From NCBI GenBank assembly GCA_905221605.1, contig CAJNDS010002143.1:508061-572060 (forward strand): a stretch of DNA of 64,000 bases. The letters are read 5' to 3'. This document shows, piece after piece, positions 27,882 through 38,866 of the stretch (positions within the stretch are counted from its first letter, which is position 1; each line of letters opens with the position of its first letter). This DNA is from Symbiodinium natans (lineage: Eukaryota > Sar > Dinophyceae > Suessiales > Symbiodiniaceae). The notes beneath the pieces were generated by a model. That model had not been told where the DNA came from. It made no database searches and saw only the letters and a program-made list of their open reading frames with translations. The translations under genes and the position numbers were made by a program.

Positions 27882-28589
27882 GCACTGAGGGCTGAAGAAG
27901 TGCGTGTCAGAACTCTGAGGTTCTGTCTGCTTGCAACTCATTCCATGTCCCCGCCCCTTCGGTCGTTGCCGTAGGACGTGTAGGATGGGAGTAGGAGTGC
28001 AGAGTGAACTCTGAAGCTTCGCTGTTTTGCTGGTTAGAAGTGACCTGAAGTCCGCGAGGTGTATACCAAAGCATTTGCATTGTTCTTTTGCTATACGTCC
28101 TTTGTGCAACAAAATTGAGTTGGAATTCGTAGCATTTTGGAGCCCGTAGCTCTTGGAGAAAGCTTGCTGCAAGATCTGAGACTTGCTGAACACTTTGGTG
28201 TTTGGTTCAAGTGCTGAGTGAAAAAGAGACAGCTGCGCGGGCTCTGCTTTTCACAGACGAGGGCAAAACGTTCCTGTGCAGTTGCAATCCAGCGTGCCAG
28301 CACTTGCCCATACACCGTTTCCAACAAGCAAGCACTTTGTTGCCTCTAGTTCGCGCTTCTTTTGCAAATTGACAGCGTTCTTTCACGATGCTTGCACTCC
28401 GTTCTGCCATGTTCGGGCCCGGTCCAAAACGAAGTCCGCAATGGGTCCTCGGGTTTTCCCGAAGAGTTGCCAATCAAGCGGACCCACTTTTGAAAGTGGG
28501 ACCAATCTTGGCCCTGGTTGGACTCCAGTCGGCCTTCAAAAACACTCGAGTTCTGGTGGAAAGTAATCCCTTCCCCCTAATACTAAAAC
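27882..28589. other. Gene-free flank right of element 2
   Basis: Short ORFs on both strands have no motif. Together with 16947-17229 this was contiguous DNA before the insertion. Confidence 0.45.
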
Positions 28590-28678
28590 CCCCCCTAATT
28601 TTAAATATTATTTTCCCCGGACCCCCCCGGCACCCAGCCCAACACTAAACCTGTTTGAGAATTAGGGGGGGGGGGGGG
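28590..28678. mobile_element. Small foldback element, copy 1 (C7TAATT ... AATTAG14)
   Basis: It starts CCCCCCCTAATTTTAAATAT and ends GAGAATTAGGGGGG plus more G, so its ends are inverted. The flank AATCCCTTCCCCCTAATACT just outside (28567 on) reappears, complemented, beside the second copy at 32637-32717, so the repeated unit extends somewhat beyond the visible ends. It looks like a non-autonomous miniature element. Confidence 0.55.
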
Positions 28679-28714
28679 TTGAGGGCCTTCGCCCTTGAGT
28701 TCTTGAGTTGAGCC

Positions 28715-28870
28715 ATTAGGGTTTCAGGGTTTAGGGTTCAGGGTTTAGGGTTTAGGGTTTTTAGGGTTTCAGGGTTTAGGGTTCAGGATTTAGGGTTTAG
28801 GGTGAGGGTTTAGGGTTCAGGGTTTAGGGTTGAGGGTTTAGGTTTAGGGTTCCCTCCCTCCCTCCCTCCC
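28715..28870. repeat. Degenerate interstitial telomeric repeat (TTTAGGG)n then (CCCT)n
   Basis: About 18 TTTAGGG-like units mixed with TTCAGGG, TTGAGGG and TTTTTAGGG variants end in four CCCT units. TTTAGGG is the telomere repeat of plants and dinoflagellates. Confidence 0.9.
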
Positions 28871-29384
28871 ACTTATTTCGCTCAGCGAGCTCTCTGTGAG
28901 CTGTCTGCGAGCTGTCTGCGAGCTCTCTGTGACCTGTGGCTCTCCACAGCCTACCTCACTGCTTATACGATCTACCGACAGAGCTTCCCTGCCTGGCTGT
29001 CTGGCTTAGAGGTTCAGGGACTCGGGCTAAGGGCTAGTTAAGGGTGTTAATTAAGGCAGGGAAGTCTGTCTGTCTGGCTTTTTTTAGGTCGAAAAGCACA
29101 TCACCAGCCAGCTAAAGGGTGGCCCCTAGATCTTGCCTGCCTGTCTGTCTTGGTTCAGGGTTTATGGCGAAGGGGTTAGGGGTTTAGAACGGCTCTTAAT
29201 TAAGGGTTGTAATTAGAAGGGTTTTCAACAGGCTTAGAGGCAGGCAAGACTCTAACGGAGACAAAGGGTCACCCAGCTAAAAGGTGGGCCTGACTGCCTG
29301 GCTTTCTGCAGGAAGCCCTCCCAGCAAATTCCGCACCGCCCTGCTCTGGTCTTTGTCTGGCAAGTTCAGGGGCTTAAGGCTAGG
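28871..29384. other. Low-complexity spacer between telomere-like arrays
   Basis: It is rich in CTGTCTGGCTG-type words and short tandem GAGCTGTCTGC motifs (28890-28925). No ORF is credible. Confidence 0.6.
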
Positions 29385-29525
29385 TAGGGCTTAGGGCTTA
29401 GGGCTTTAGGGCTTAGGGCTTAGGGCTTAGGGCTTAGGGCTTAGGGCTTAGGGCTTAGGGCTTAGGGCTTAGGGCTTAGGGCTTAGGGCTTAGGGCTTAG
29501 GGCTTACGGTTTAGGGTTTAGGGGA
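29385..29525. repeat. (GGGCTTA)n variant telomere-like array
   Basis: About 18 near-perfect copies of the heptamer GGGCTTA (TTAGGGC), ending in TTTAGGG units. It differs from the usual repeat by one base and is uniform, so it was amplified as a variant. Confidence 0.95.
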
Positions 29526-29756
29526 ACCCCTGGGCCTGGCTGATGTGTCTGGCCACATCGTCGGCCATGGCCATCCAGGCGTCCTGGCAAGGGTGGGGGT
29601 TTAGGGTTTACCCCCCTTTACCCGGCGTCTGCAGCTCCTCCTGCATGCAGGGGAGCCTACCTAAACCCTCAACCCTAAACCCCTTGCCTTCATCTTTTCC
29701 ATGATGGCTGTCTGGCTGGCCATCGTCTGGTGCATGTCCTGCGAAAGCAGGAGTTG

Positions 29757-29793
29757 GGGTTTAGGGTTTAGGGTTTAGGGTTTAGGGTTTCGG
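29757..29793. repeat. Short (TTTAGGG)n tract
   Basis: Five uninterrupted telomere-type units leading into the GGTTCGGG array. Confidence 0.95.
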
Positions 29794-29794
29794 T

Positions 29795-30340
29795 TCGGGT
29801 GTTCCGGTTCGGGAGGTTCGGGTTCGGGTTCGGGTTCAGGTTCGGGGATTTTTTTTTCGGGGGGAGGGGGGTTCCGATGGGTTGTTTGGGTTCGGGTGTT
29901 CGGGTTCGGGGGTGGGGGTGGGGGAGGTTCGGGTTCGGGTTCGGGTTCAGGTGGGGTGTGGGGGGGGTGGGGGGGGGGGGGGGTGGGGGGGGGTGGTAAG
30001 AATGGACACTTAAAGGCTATGCTGCCCGTGCGTGCCTTGTAACAAATTCTTTGCAAAGGAAACACCCCCCCCCCCCCGAAAAAAAAACTCCCCGAACCTG
30101 AACCCGAACCCGAACCCGACAACCCGAACACTCCGAACCCGACACCCCAACCCGAACCCCTCCACCCCCAAAAAAACCCCCCCCCCACGCAAAAAAACTC
30201 GCCTGCCCGAACCCGAACCCCAACCCCAACCCCAAACCCCCAACCACCAACCCCAACCCCAACCGCAACCGAACCCGAAACCGTACCCGAACCCCCCCCC
30301 CCCCAAAGAAAAAAAATTCCCCAACACCCCAACCCCAACA
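29795..30340. repeat. Inverted GGTTCGGG / CCCGAACC arrays
   Basis: From 29795 to about 29990 the strand reads (GGTTCG)n with poly-G blocks; from about 30060 to 30340 it reads the complement with poly-C blocks. The segment around 29820-29866 (TTCAGGTTCGGGGATTTTTT) is mirrored at 30062-30120. The Gly/Val- or Pro-rich ORFs are artefacts. Confidence 0.85.
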
Positions 30341-30469
30341 CCCCAAACAGGAACCCGCCCCCCCCTCCCCCCCCCGAAAAAAAAGAGCGAGAGGCTGCCT
30401 ACCTGCCTGCTGGCCCTTGGTTTCCCAGAACTGCCTGGCCGAGGCACTCATTCATTGCCCCAAGCCCGA

Positions 30470-30900
30470 AACCCTAAACCCTAAACCCTACACCCTACAC
30501 CCGAGTTTCAGAGGCTGCCTGACTGGCTGCCAGCGCGCCGTCTGCCACAGCTGCTTGTCCGACGGAGGGGTTTAGGGTTTAGGGTTGAGGTTATTTATTT
30601 AGGGTTCAGAGCAGAACCCCAAACCCTACACCCTAAACCCTAAACCCCAGTTTCAGAGGCTGCCTGACTGGCTGCTGCTGCGACGACTTCCGGAAGGGCC
30701 TGCCAGACAGGGGTTTCGGGTTTAGGGTTTAGGGTCTAGGCTGGAGACTGCACTGCCTGGCGTGCCTCTGGCTCGTCTGCCATGTCTGCCTAGCCCAGGG
30801 AAAGGGTTGAGGTTATTTATTTAGGGTTCAGAGCAGAACCCCAAACCCTAGTGAGAGGAGACACGTCTGCCATGTCTGCCTAGCCCAGGATTAGGGTTTA
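30470..30900. repeat. Alternating telomeric tracts with duplicated spacers
   Basis: Short CCCTAAA tracts (30470-30502, 30615-30648, near 30839) alternate with TTTAGGG tracts (30571-30586, near 30720). GAGGTTATTTATTTAGGGTT occurs at about 30588 and 30810, CAGAGGCTGCCTGACTGGCT at about 30509 and 30654, and CTGCCATGTCTGCCTAGCCC at about 30778 and 30868. A spacer-plus-telomere unit was evidently duplicated. Confidence 0.8.
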
Positions 30901-30973
30901 ATTAGGGTTTCGGGTTGAGATTTGCTGGGCTGCGAAGTCTGGCTCACTTGAGCAGTGCTGCGAGGGTAGCCTG

Positions 30974-31141
<168 letters not shown>

Positions 31142-31474
31142 GGCTGTCCCCCCCCCTCCCCCTGAGGCTGCAAGGACTTTCACTCTTCGGACTTTCAGTG
31201 AGCTTTCTGGCTTGCATTGGCTGCAGCTCGTCGGCTTCTGCCTGCCCGGAGCATGTCTCATTCACCAATTGGAGAGAGGTTTGTCTGGAGTGTGTGTGCA
31301 CAAACACAGAAAGAGCACAAAGAACACAGCATTTTTTCCTGTCTCCTGCTGTCTTGCTGTCAACAGTATCTACCTGTCTGGCTATCTGTGCAGTGGCTGG
31401 CAAGGGGGCCACCCAGCTGGGGACTGGGGCCTCGTGTGGCTTGCAGCCTCGAGAAAAGTGAGGCCAGTGTTCAT

Positions 31475-32045
31475 CTATCTCGCTTTCCATTCTCTTGTTG
31501 CAGGGCTCTTTCTGGCACTGCAAGCATGCAACGACACAGAAGTACGTCTTCTGACTGTCTGACCATCTGCCTCTGCCTGCGGTGGTGGACGTAAACCAGC
31601 CCTGTCTTGGGAATTTCGACGGCATTGTCTGTCTGGCTGTCTGTCTGGCTGGAGTACCACCAGCTGCCATGGCTCCACTGCCACGAGTCCTTCCACCACG
31701 ACTTCGACTGGCTGTCTGCCTGGACAGGTTGCGGTGTCTGGTCTGGGTAGCTGTTTTGTGGCTGTGCGAAGACCCATCTTGCCCCGACTCGCACTTCTCG
31801 CCCTGGAACCGGAGCCTGCCTGGGAACCCGAGCCTGCCTGCGTTGTGGCTGGCTTTGGCAGACTGACAGCCAGAAGGCTGTGCAGCAGCCTGGCTCTGTC
31901 AGCCGGGTCCACCTGGCTGAGTGTCAGCTCGAGGTCTTGCTCACTGGCTGTGACCAAGAGCTGCACAGCGTCCTCCAGAGCTTTCTCTACAGTCTCAGTA
32001 ACTAGCTGTCCGTGTCTGCGTCGTGGTCTCTGTGTATCTGTCTGC
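31475..32045 (-). CDS. Possible exon of an unknown gene
   Basis: Read on the minus strand from about 32045, the frame gives ETVEKALEDAVQLLVTASEQ, then a helix-like DLELTLSQVDPADRARLLHS and LLAVSLPKP, then Ser/Gly/Ala-rich sequence. It is open back to a TAG that could belong to an AG acceptor. The first 60-70 codons look like genuine protein; the later part is low complexity. No domain is recognised. Confidence 0.3.
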
Positions 32046-33585
32046 TTTCTCTACAGTCCAGCTGTCTGAGCAGCTTCGGCGAGTGCAGCTGCGACTGACA
32101 AAGTCTGACTTCCTCTGTCTCAAAGAAGCACTCCCCCCGGCCTGAACTTGCTGTGTTCGTCGACCCAAGGCGAAGCTGGACGGCCTGGCTGCAGAGGTTT
32201 TTCAGAGGACTCAGGTCATCTGCCGTGACTCGGACCTGGCTGTCACCTGTCTGCTCTGCAGGGAGTCACCTGCCAGTGGCTGCAAGCGAGTGCACAGCTC
32301 TCAGCAGAGATCAGCTGCATGAAAGTTCCCGTTAGCTGCAGGAGCAGGCCCCTCCAAGGCGGACTTGTGTTTATTCAAAAAAAGAAACTAGTTCATGACA
32401 AGGGCCTCGTTGTTCGTGGCTGGCTGGTTTCGCTCGGCCATCGCTCTGCCTCGCAGGCTGCAGGTTAATTAATTATTTTTCTGCTGCGGGGACCTATCGC
32501 CCTCAGCCGGCCTTGGCTGCCTCAGGAAGCTCAAGGGCTGACTGGATCGGAATCTCTGCCAAGAAAGGGCTGCGACTGTCTCGTCTTCGGCTTTGGGGTT
32601 TTATTAGGTTTCGGAACTCAGGTTTTAGGATTTAGACCCCCCCTAATTTTAAATATTTTTCGGGCCCAGACGAATTTCAGAATTGGGGGGGGGTTTTAGT
32701 ATAAGGGAAAAGGGATTAGGCGAGCTGGTGTGTGTGTGTGTGTGTGCTTCACCCAAACTTCCGAAAGATGTCCATTCGGTCGGCTTCCTTTAGTTCATCC
32801 TTTAGTTCATAGGGCAGCAACGACCGGTTCACTACAACAGTACAGGAACGACTTGGTCTCCTAGCACTTGCTGTGGAAATCAAGCCCCGTAAAGCAGTCT
32901 TAAAGCCGATGTGGCACCTTGGCTTGTCGTGGCCTGTGGCCTGAAAACCACACACGTTTGTGGCCGGTTGTGGCCTGATGTGGCCTCAAAACCATCCGTT
33001 TCTGGCGCGTTGTGGCTTTGTTGTGGCCTCACGCGCGCAGTTTCCCTGCAAAACGTGGCATTTGTGGACACGCTATTGAAAAGGTTCCACGCGCAGCAGA
33101 CGTGTCGACATGAGGCCAGATTTTTCTCGAGGACCCATCAGAATTTCAGTCTGGGCGTTTTCCCAAGTCGTTTACGTTTCCAAGAATGAACTATGCGCCG
33201 CTCAAGCGGCGTCGACGGAACGTTGGTTGAAGTAGAGAATTCACTGACACGGCGGATCCTCCGCTGCCCGTCACTTGCTTCAGTCCGTCTTCCTCTCTTC
33301 CTCTCTTTCACTCTCCAAGTCGCTCGCTCTCTCACTCTCTCGTTCGCACGCGCTCGCTGTCACAAAACATCGTTTGGCTTTCGCTGTAAAGAGCAGGCTC
33401 GACACCAAGCCAGCACTGGCACCGCCGCGAAGACAGCGTTACCTTTTGAATGCGTTGAGGTGGCAGACCACGTGGCATCGAAGTGCGCGGGGAGCTTGCC
33501 GTCGTAGTTGTCCTCAAAGTTGCCTCATTGTTCGGCGCCTTGGGTACTGGTAGCACCTCCAATTCAGCTTGATGGTCTGTCTACC
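32046..33585. other. Gene-free stretch
   Basis: Contains the second foldback element, a (TG)n tract at 32731-32745 and repeated TGTGGCCT words at 32925-33030. A CT-rich stretch occupies 33285-33350. No supported gene. Confidence 0.45.
32637..32717. mobile_element. Small foldback element, copy 2
   Basis: It begins CCCCCCCTAATTTTAAATAT and ends AATTGGGGGGGGG followed by TTTTAGTATAAGGG. It shares both ends with copy 1 at 28590-28678 and lies in the inverted orientation relative to the shared flank. Confidence 0.55.
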
Positions 33586-34080
33586 TCATTCAGGGCCCCG
33601 ACCTGCGCCAACAGAGTAAAAAAAGGCTTTGGCTGCCTTACTTGCCCTGTGGCAGTAAACCCCCTCATATTCAATGCCTTGCTTCGCGATGGAGTACTGG
33701 GCTCCAGGAACAGAGCTACTTGAGGTCTTGAGTCCATCTGGAAGTATGGACCACATGTCGAAGTCACTCACGCGTGTGATGATTTTGCACCCCACAAAAA
33801 GCGAAAGTCGTTGGTTGTCACACCCTGACTCAAGACATCTTTGAGCACTGTCCAGGATGTTGGCTCCCAGCTGTACGGTTTCCATGCTTGCATCTGGCGT
33901 TTGCCGCGACATGGTGTACAGGAGCAGCACTTCGGGTCTCCATTGGCATCGGCCCTTGGCAAAGGGAAAGCTACGCACCGCGATGATGGCAGCCGGCCTT
34001 TTGCGCCCTTGATTCCCATCCAGAACTGCTAGCTCATGGGGAGGCAGTTTCTGTTGGCCTCCCTGTCCATCCCTGTCCAC
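33586..34080 (-). CDS. Hypothetical protein exon
   Basis: The minus-strand ORF of 164 residues reads like genuine protein with balanced composition (VLDGNQGRKRPAAIIAVRSF, LLLYTMSRQTPDASMETVQL, ANILDSAQRCLESGCDNQRL, KIITRVSDFDMWSILPDGLK, KQGIEYEGVYCH). No signal peptide or membrane segment is seen. The N-terminal end may be an intron (AG just before CTAGCAGTTCTGG near 34030), so the true exon could be shorter. It is divergent from the membrane-protein gene that starts at 34735. The family is not recognised. Confidence 0.45.
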   Translation of the reverse strand: MDRDGQGGQQKLPPHELAVLDGNQGRKRPAAIIAVRSFPFAKGRCQWRPEVLLLYTMSRQTPDASMETVQLGANILDSAQRCLESGCDNQRLSLFVGCKIITRVSDFDMWSILPDGLKTSSSSVPGAQYSIAKQGIEYEGVYCHRASKAAKAFFYSVGAGRGPE

Positions 34081-34734
34081 GTAGTTAGATGCTTCTTCAG
34101 CATATCGTCCCTCCGCTCGTCGTCTTGCTCTTCCCTCTGCAAGCTTCTCGGCCCTCTTCTAGTGCAGCCAGTGTGGCCGCTTCGGCTTCGTAGTAGAAGT
34201 AGTACTACTCGGATTAGAAAGTAGCACGTAGCGTTGTGGTCCTGAGGAAAGGGTTTGTTTTGTTGAAGTATGAGGGGAGGGGTTCGTAATTCAGGAGTAT
34301 GAGTGTGGGGGGTAGTTCTCCCAAAGTATGAAGGGGGATCGCAAACACCCGACTGGTGAACGGAGGCAGGGATGGGTTGAAGTCGTGGATGTTTTTTGAA
34401 CAGACATGTTACTTGTCTTCGGTATCTCTGCAGATAGGATGCAGCAATATGCAATCTACACAGATACCCCTACCCACTTTGAAGGTCAGCTTGACCAGTG
34501 TACAGCCCACAAAGAAACTGCACTGATAGGCAGAACTGCTCAGCCAATGTTGAAGTGTGTGTTGGCCGCTTGGATCAAGGAAGGGCTTCTCAGCAGCAGG
34601 ATCAAACGGGAAAAGGGCTTGCAACGGCGTATTCGGAACCGCATGTCATGCCTGAACTCAGTCTCAATCCCCAGCGAGGCTTTCTATTTCGTGTGTTATT
34701 AACACCTGAAGCACAAGTTGGATGGCATCGAGCC

Positions 34735-34839
34735 ATGCTGATATCGCTCGCAGCAAAGCTCCTGCTGCTGGCACCGGTCGCATCCGCGGCTTGGCCTGGC
34801 TACGCACCATGCATTAACTTCGACTTGGGAGATGCCCAG
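34735..34839 (+). other. Exon 1: signal peptide
   Basis: ATG at 34735; the hydrophobic core LAAKLLLLAPVASA is followed by AWPGYAPC. It ends in GATGCCCAG with a GTGGGG donor, phase 0. The first intron is 34840-35037 (GT..AG). Confidence 0.6.
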
Positions 34840-37800
34840 GTGGGGTTCGACCAAAGCACACCACCGACCTAGTCCACCTCACTTAGATTTGTCAGGTCAG
34901 GGAGCTTGCCAAAGCAGTTCATTTGGAGGCAGCCTTTGAATTGCAGGTCTCATGCCATTCGCCGAATTTTCCGCTAACAATACCGTTTCAACATCACCGG
35001 ACCTCTTTCCTGGTTCTTGGATTTTCCTACTCTCCAGGTGACACCATGGAATTGCTGGGGTTGGAACCTCACCGATGCAGCTAACTCATCCCTCGAGCAC
35101 GCCGTTCAGACTGGCATGGGTGCCCCGGCCGTCAGAAGAGCGAAGCAGGGACGGTGTGCAATCCTTTTGTTCTGTTGGAGTTGGGCAATTCCAGATTCTG
35201 GAGATCACCATTTAACTTGCAATTTTCCGTCCGAATGGTCATGGTGGTGTGAGACTCATCCGTTCAGGTGTCCCTTCGGCGATCTCGATGTCGTTGGCTG
35301 GGGCGTCCTTAGACTTTGGCTGCGGAATCGTGCAGATTGTTTGGAACACTTGGATTGGGGCCTTTGTAGACTCCATTGAGTGGATCGGCGAGAACATCGA
35401 GATCAGTGCGACGGTTTGTTTCGTCGTCACTTTTTTGGGTGCTTGTATGGCTCTTGGCCATCCACTCCCTGCCTTTCCTGCTGCGTTGTTGCTGATGTTT
35501 CCCGTCCTTGGCATTATTATTGCAATCTGGTTTCTGCTGTTGGCAGTCTCGTTTGTGGTGGTGTTTCTCTTCGCACTGATTGTTGCAATCATTGTGGTGC
35601 CTATCACGTTAATTGTAACACTTCTGATTCTCTTGGTGACTTTATTGGTCTTTGCTGGTCTTGTGCTGTTGGCTTTCACAGCTTCCTGGCTGATCTATTT
35701 GATCGTCTTGCTCACTGTGACGCTGTTTGGCTTGGGTGCGGTGGATGGTTCTCTCAGGGCCAGCAAGAAGTCACGTGGCAGCTGCGGCAAGTGCACAGAG
35801 CAAGGATTTGTGTCCAAAAGGGTGGTGCCTTGGCAAGTCATGCTGCAAGCTGTAATTACGTTTCATGTTTGTCCCACTCGACAGGATTGCTTGCCTCATG
35901 CTTAAAGTGTTTAGAAGAGGTGCAGTCTTTGAGCAGGGCTTGTTTTGGGGCACCCAATTTGAGCCACAGCACCATACCATTGCCATCCATTGCCATCTTG
36001 TTTCCCTTCACGTTCGAAGGTACCGGTACTCATTTACCTCGCGGCAGCCTTGGTGGCCAATGTTCTCGTGCTTTGGGACCTTGGGGTGTTGTTCGTTATG
36101 TGGAGCAGCTTTCGGGAATTCAGTGGGATTCAGCTTCCGATCGCCCACGAGAGCATGAAGAAGCTTCTCGAAGCCGCTGGTATCAACTTGACCGGCTTCT
36201 TCGATTTCCTTGCTTCGATCTACTCCATCTTCTACCACCTGCAGCAGACGATCCAAGAGATCACCAAGTTCGATTGCTTTTACCTCCTTTCTATGATGTC
36301 AGCTTCACAACTCGTTGCCGGCATGCTAGCTCTGAACTTCTTCCAGGCGACCGATGTCAAGGTGGCATTGACCCACATGTTGTCCCATTGCTTTGACCAA
36401 CCTGGACACGCGTTGGCCACGAAGACCTTGCTTGCTGCAAGTGAAAAAATGATAGAGCTGATGATGGTCGCCGGCAGCCCCACGTTCATCCGCATGTTCA
36501 GCTCGCCCTTTGCCGGTTGCGATGCGTTCATTGACAACATTTCTGGCATTTGCGGCATGGTTTGCTTGTGGTTCGTTGGCGTTCCCGCACTTTTGATTGC
36601 ACCGGACCTCATGATGTCGAGCCTGTCATTCAAGAGCCGGTGGTCACCCCGTCAAGCTTGTGCGGAAGTAGCACGTCGAGCTTGTGCCAAGGATCGTCCT
36701 TGGCGAATGTCACCCGGCTGGATTTGGATATGTTGGATCGCTCCTGCATATCCTAGTCCATTTGTCATAGTGTCATAGTGTGAAGTGGGCCCGTGCAGCG
36801 ATCATTTTCTGCCTACCTCCACCAAGGGCGAGCGTGATGTCGGTGCTCATTGGACGCTGGGGCGACCTGTCTCTGGAAGCGTGTGGATTGTTGAAGTTCC
36901 GAGCCAAAAAGCGCGAAAAGTCCACAGACCTGGGCGAATCACAGGTGCAAGCATACATCGAGGCCAGGCAAATGAGCGGACGGATATACTGTAGGATACG
37001 AATCCTGGGTCCGACGACATGTGTTCCTTTTCAACAGACCCGTTAATTGCTGTTGGGAACCTCCATCATCTTGCAGCTGCCCCCCTAAGAAAATCACAGC
37101 AAAGCAGCACCTGAGGTGTCTTCGGCCTTCATCTCCCCTGCTTTTCAGATTGTTCCCTGTGGAAAAGTCCTTTCGCAGCTCATGGACGCCTCGAACGTAG
37201 GGCATGTGTGGATCGACTCGGATCAGGCGATCCCAGTGCAGGAGGCAACTCGATGGAGCCGGGCCACCAAGTCTCCTGGCATCAGAACGAGCTGCGGGGT
37301 CATGAACCAGTCAAGAATACTTTTATTTATATATATATATATACACACATATATTGTGTTATGTTGCTACCATATATGTATATACCAAGATGTATGCGTT
37401 GTTTTTACCTCGATGTTTCGTGCAAGCAAGCATGTGCACGTGCACGAGGACACAAAGGCTTATTTGCATTCCCACACAAAGGACATTACAATGTTTCATG
37501 TCATTTTTCTTGCACTCCTAGGTTCGACATCCTTCAACCATGATCAAGCTTACATGCATTGATTCTTCGTCATTTGCAGCTTTGAATCCAACCTAGAATT
37601 GACCCGGGAAACTGGGCCCCCTTTTCGAGTTCGGCCTTGAAGCCGATATTTGGCATCTGAAGACGAAATTCGGCCCCCAAGACGAAATTCGGCCCTGAAG
37701 CTGAAATTCGGCTCCTGAAGCCTGAAGCTTGAATTCGGTTTTCGACTTCGGGGGCCGAATTTCGCCTTCAGGGCCGAATCTCGCCTTCGGGGCCGAATTT

Positions 37801-38757
37801 AGGCTTCAGGGGCCGAATTTAGGCTTCAGGGGCCGAATTTCGGCTTCAGGGCCGAATTTAGGGCCCGGATTTCCTTTTTAATGCAGAACTTCGTCTTCGG
37901 GGGCCGAAGTCTTCAAATTTCGTCTTCGAATTTCGTCTTCGCCCTCCCCCCGGGAAAAGGGGACCCACTTTCCCGGGCCTCTGCAACTTAGGATCTTGGC
38001 GGTGCTTCGATTTTGCCTTCTGCAGCCCATCCCGTTCTTGCAGGAAGCTTCTCCTGGGCAGGTGACGTTGCTGTGGATTTGCATTGCGGTCACTTTCTTG
38101 GAAAAGGCATGCAGTGCAATGATCGCGAATCCGCAGCCCCCGACAGATGAGTATGAGGACGAGAAGTTGAGCAGCGCGATTTCAGGTGTAGTGAGCAGGG
38201 GCTTTCATGCTGGTTGCCGTGAGCTACGAAATATTTGGGTTGCATTGGCGACGATCTTCACCTTAGCACTGCAGCTGGCTTGGAAAGGAATTGGTATCGC
38301 GGCCTTGGCAGCTTACAGGACGGGCCTCGCGGGTAGAAACGCTCTGCTTGCTGCAGGTGGTGTCCTGGGTGCCGGTATGATTGGGCATGGCATGCGCGCT
38401 CGTGATGCCCCCGGCAGTGCTGATAGTTTTTCAGCGGATGTTATTGCAGAAGAGGTGCCACCTGAACATCCGGTTGAACCAGACGTACCACCAGATCATA
38501 CTGATGCCACGAAGGAAGACGCTGATGCCTTGCCTGATTCCTCCCCTGATGCCATGAGTACTATTTTTGCTTCATTCTCCGCTTTGTCTGCCACGTTTCA
38601 GAGTATGTTTGGTGCCAGTGATGGTGATCCAGATGACGGGTCTCCTCGTTCTCCAAAAACAGGCCCAGATGACGTGTCTCCTCGTTCTCCAGAGGAAGAG
38701 CCGACGACTTACGGTACCGCGCTAGACCCTTCAGACGAAGATTACATAAGCATTTGA
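34735..38757 (+). CDS. Spliced gene for a secretory-pathway multi-pass membrane protein
   Basis: Exons I can assign: 34735-34839, 35038-35119, 35268 to about 35750-35830, 36020 to about 36610-36650, and about 38062-38757. The phases of the first three joints agree. The product starts with a signal peptide (MLISLAAKLLLLAPVASAAW), has a short extracellular-type part with WNCWGWNLTDAAN, then at least four or five membrane helices in exon 3, more in exon 4, two in the last exon, and a cytosolic-type acidic Pro/Ser tail ending DPSDEDYISI. Further exons between 36650 and 38061 are likely but not resolved. The family is not recognised; a transporter or channel-like protein is only a guess. Confidence 0.6.
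35038..35119 (+). other. Exon 2
   Basis: 82 bases after TCTCCAG encode VTPWNCWGWNLTDAANSSLE and a few more residues, ending in phase 1 at ATGG|GTGCCC. The next intron is 35120-35267 (GT..AG). NLT and NSS are potential glycosylation sites. Confidence 0.55.
35268..35800 (+). other. Exon 3: membrane helices
   Basis: After CGTTCAG the frame encodes a nearly unbroken hydrophobic region (35408-35740) with at least four or five helices, such as LGIIIAIWFLLLAVSFVVVF and LIVTLLILLVTLLVFAGLVL. The donor is uncertain; in-frame candidates lie between 35750 and 35830. Confidence 0.55.
36020..36640 (+). other. Exon 4
   Basis: Begins after CGTTCGAAG in phase 0 with a membrane helix (VPVLIYLAAALVANVLVLWD), then amphipathic and hydrophobic segments to GMVCLWFVGVPALLIAPD. 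A different frame (EPVIQEPVVTPSSLCG, about 36612-36750) also looks coding, so a frame change or short intron may lie near 36610. Confidence 0.5.
37149..37245 (+). other. Possible additional exon
   Basis: After CTTTTCAG the sequence encodes IVPCGKVLSQLMDASNVGHV followed by WIDSDQAIPVQE, which is protein-like. Phase with the flanking exons could not be established. Confidence 0.25.
37322..37352. repeat. (TA)n microsatellite
   Basis: A short TA run with a CACACA interruption, probably intronic in the membrane-protein gene. Confidence 0.9.
37620..37960. repeat. Strand-switching ~21-bp repeat (GGGGCCGAATTTCGGCTTCA)
   Basis: Units read ACGAAATTCGGCCC from about 37650 to 37740 and the complement GGGCCGAATTTCGCC from about 37745 to 37870, so the array is palindromic about 37742. 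It appears to lie in the last intron of the membrane-protein gene. Confidence 0.85.
38062..38757 (+). other. Last exon: two helices and acidic Pro/Ser tail
   Basis: Starts after GGGCAG (or 18 bases earlier after TTGCAG). It encodes VTLLWICIAVTFLEKACSAM, a second helical segment (IWVALATIFTLALQLAWKGI) and a tail with duplicated DGSPRSP/DDVSPRSP, ending at TGA 38755-38757. Confidence 0.55.
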
Positions 38758-38866
38758 TGGATGAAAGCGACAGATTTTCCCTGTAAAGGCTGCCAAGCAG
38801 CCTAGCAGTGTGTCGACTCTTCCCCGGCTGAGGGTCCCCGGGTCTAGGTATGTCTTTCACGTCAAT

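Noticed and set aside
29775-30484. Gly/Val-rich and Pro/Asn-rich ORFs
   Set aside because: Produced by the inverted GGTTCGGG arrays.
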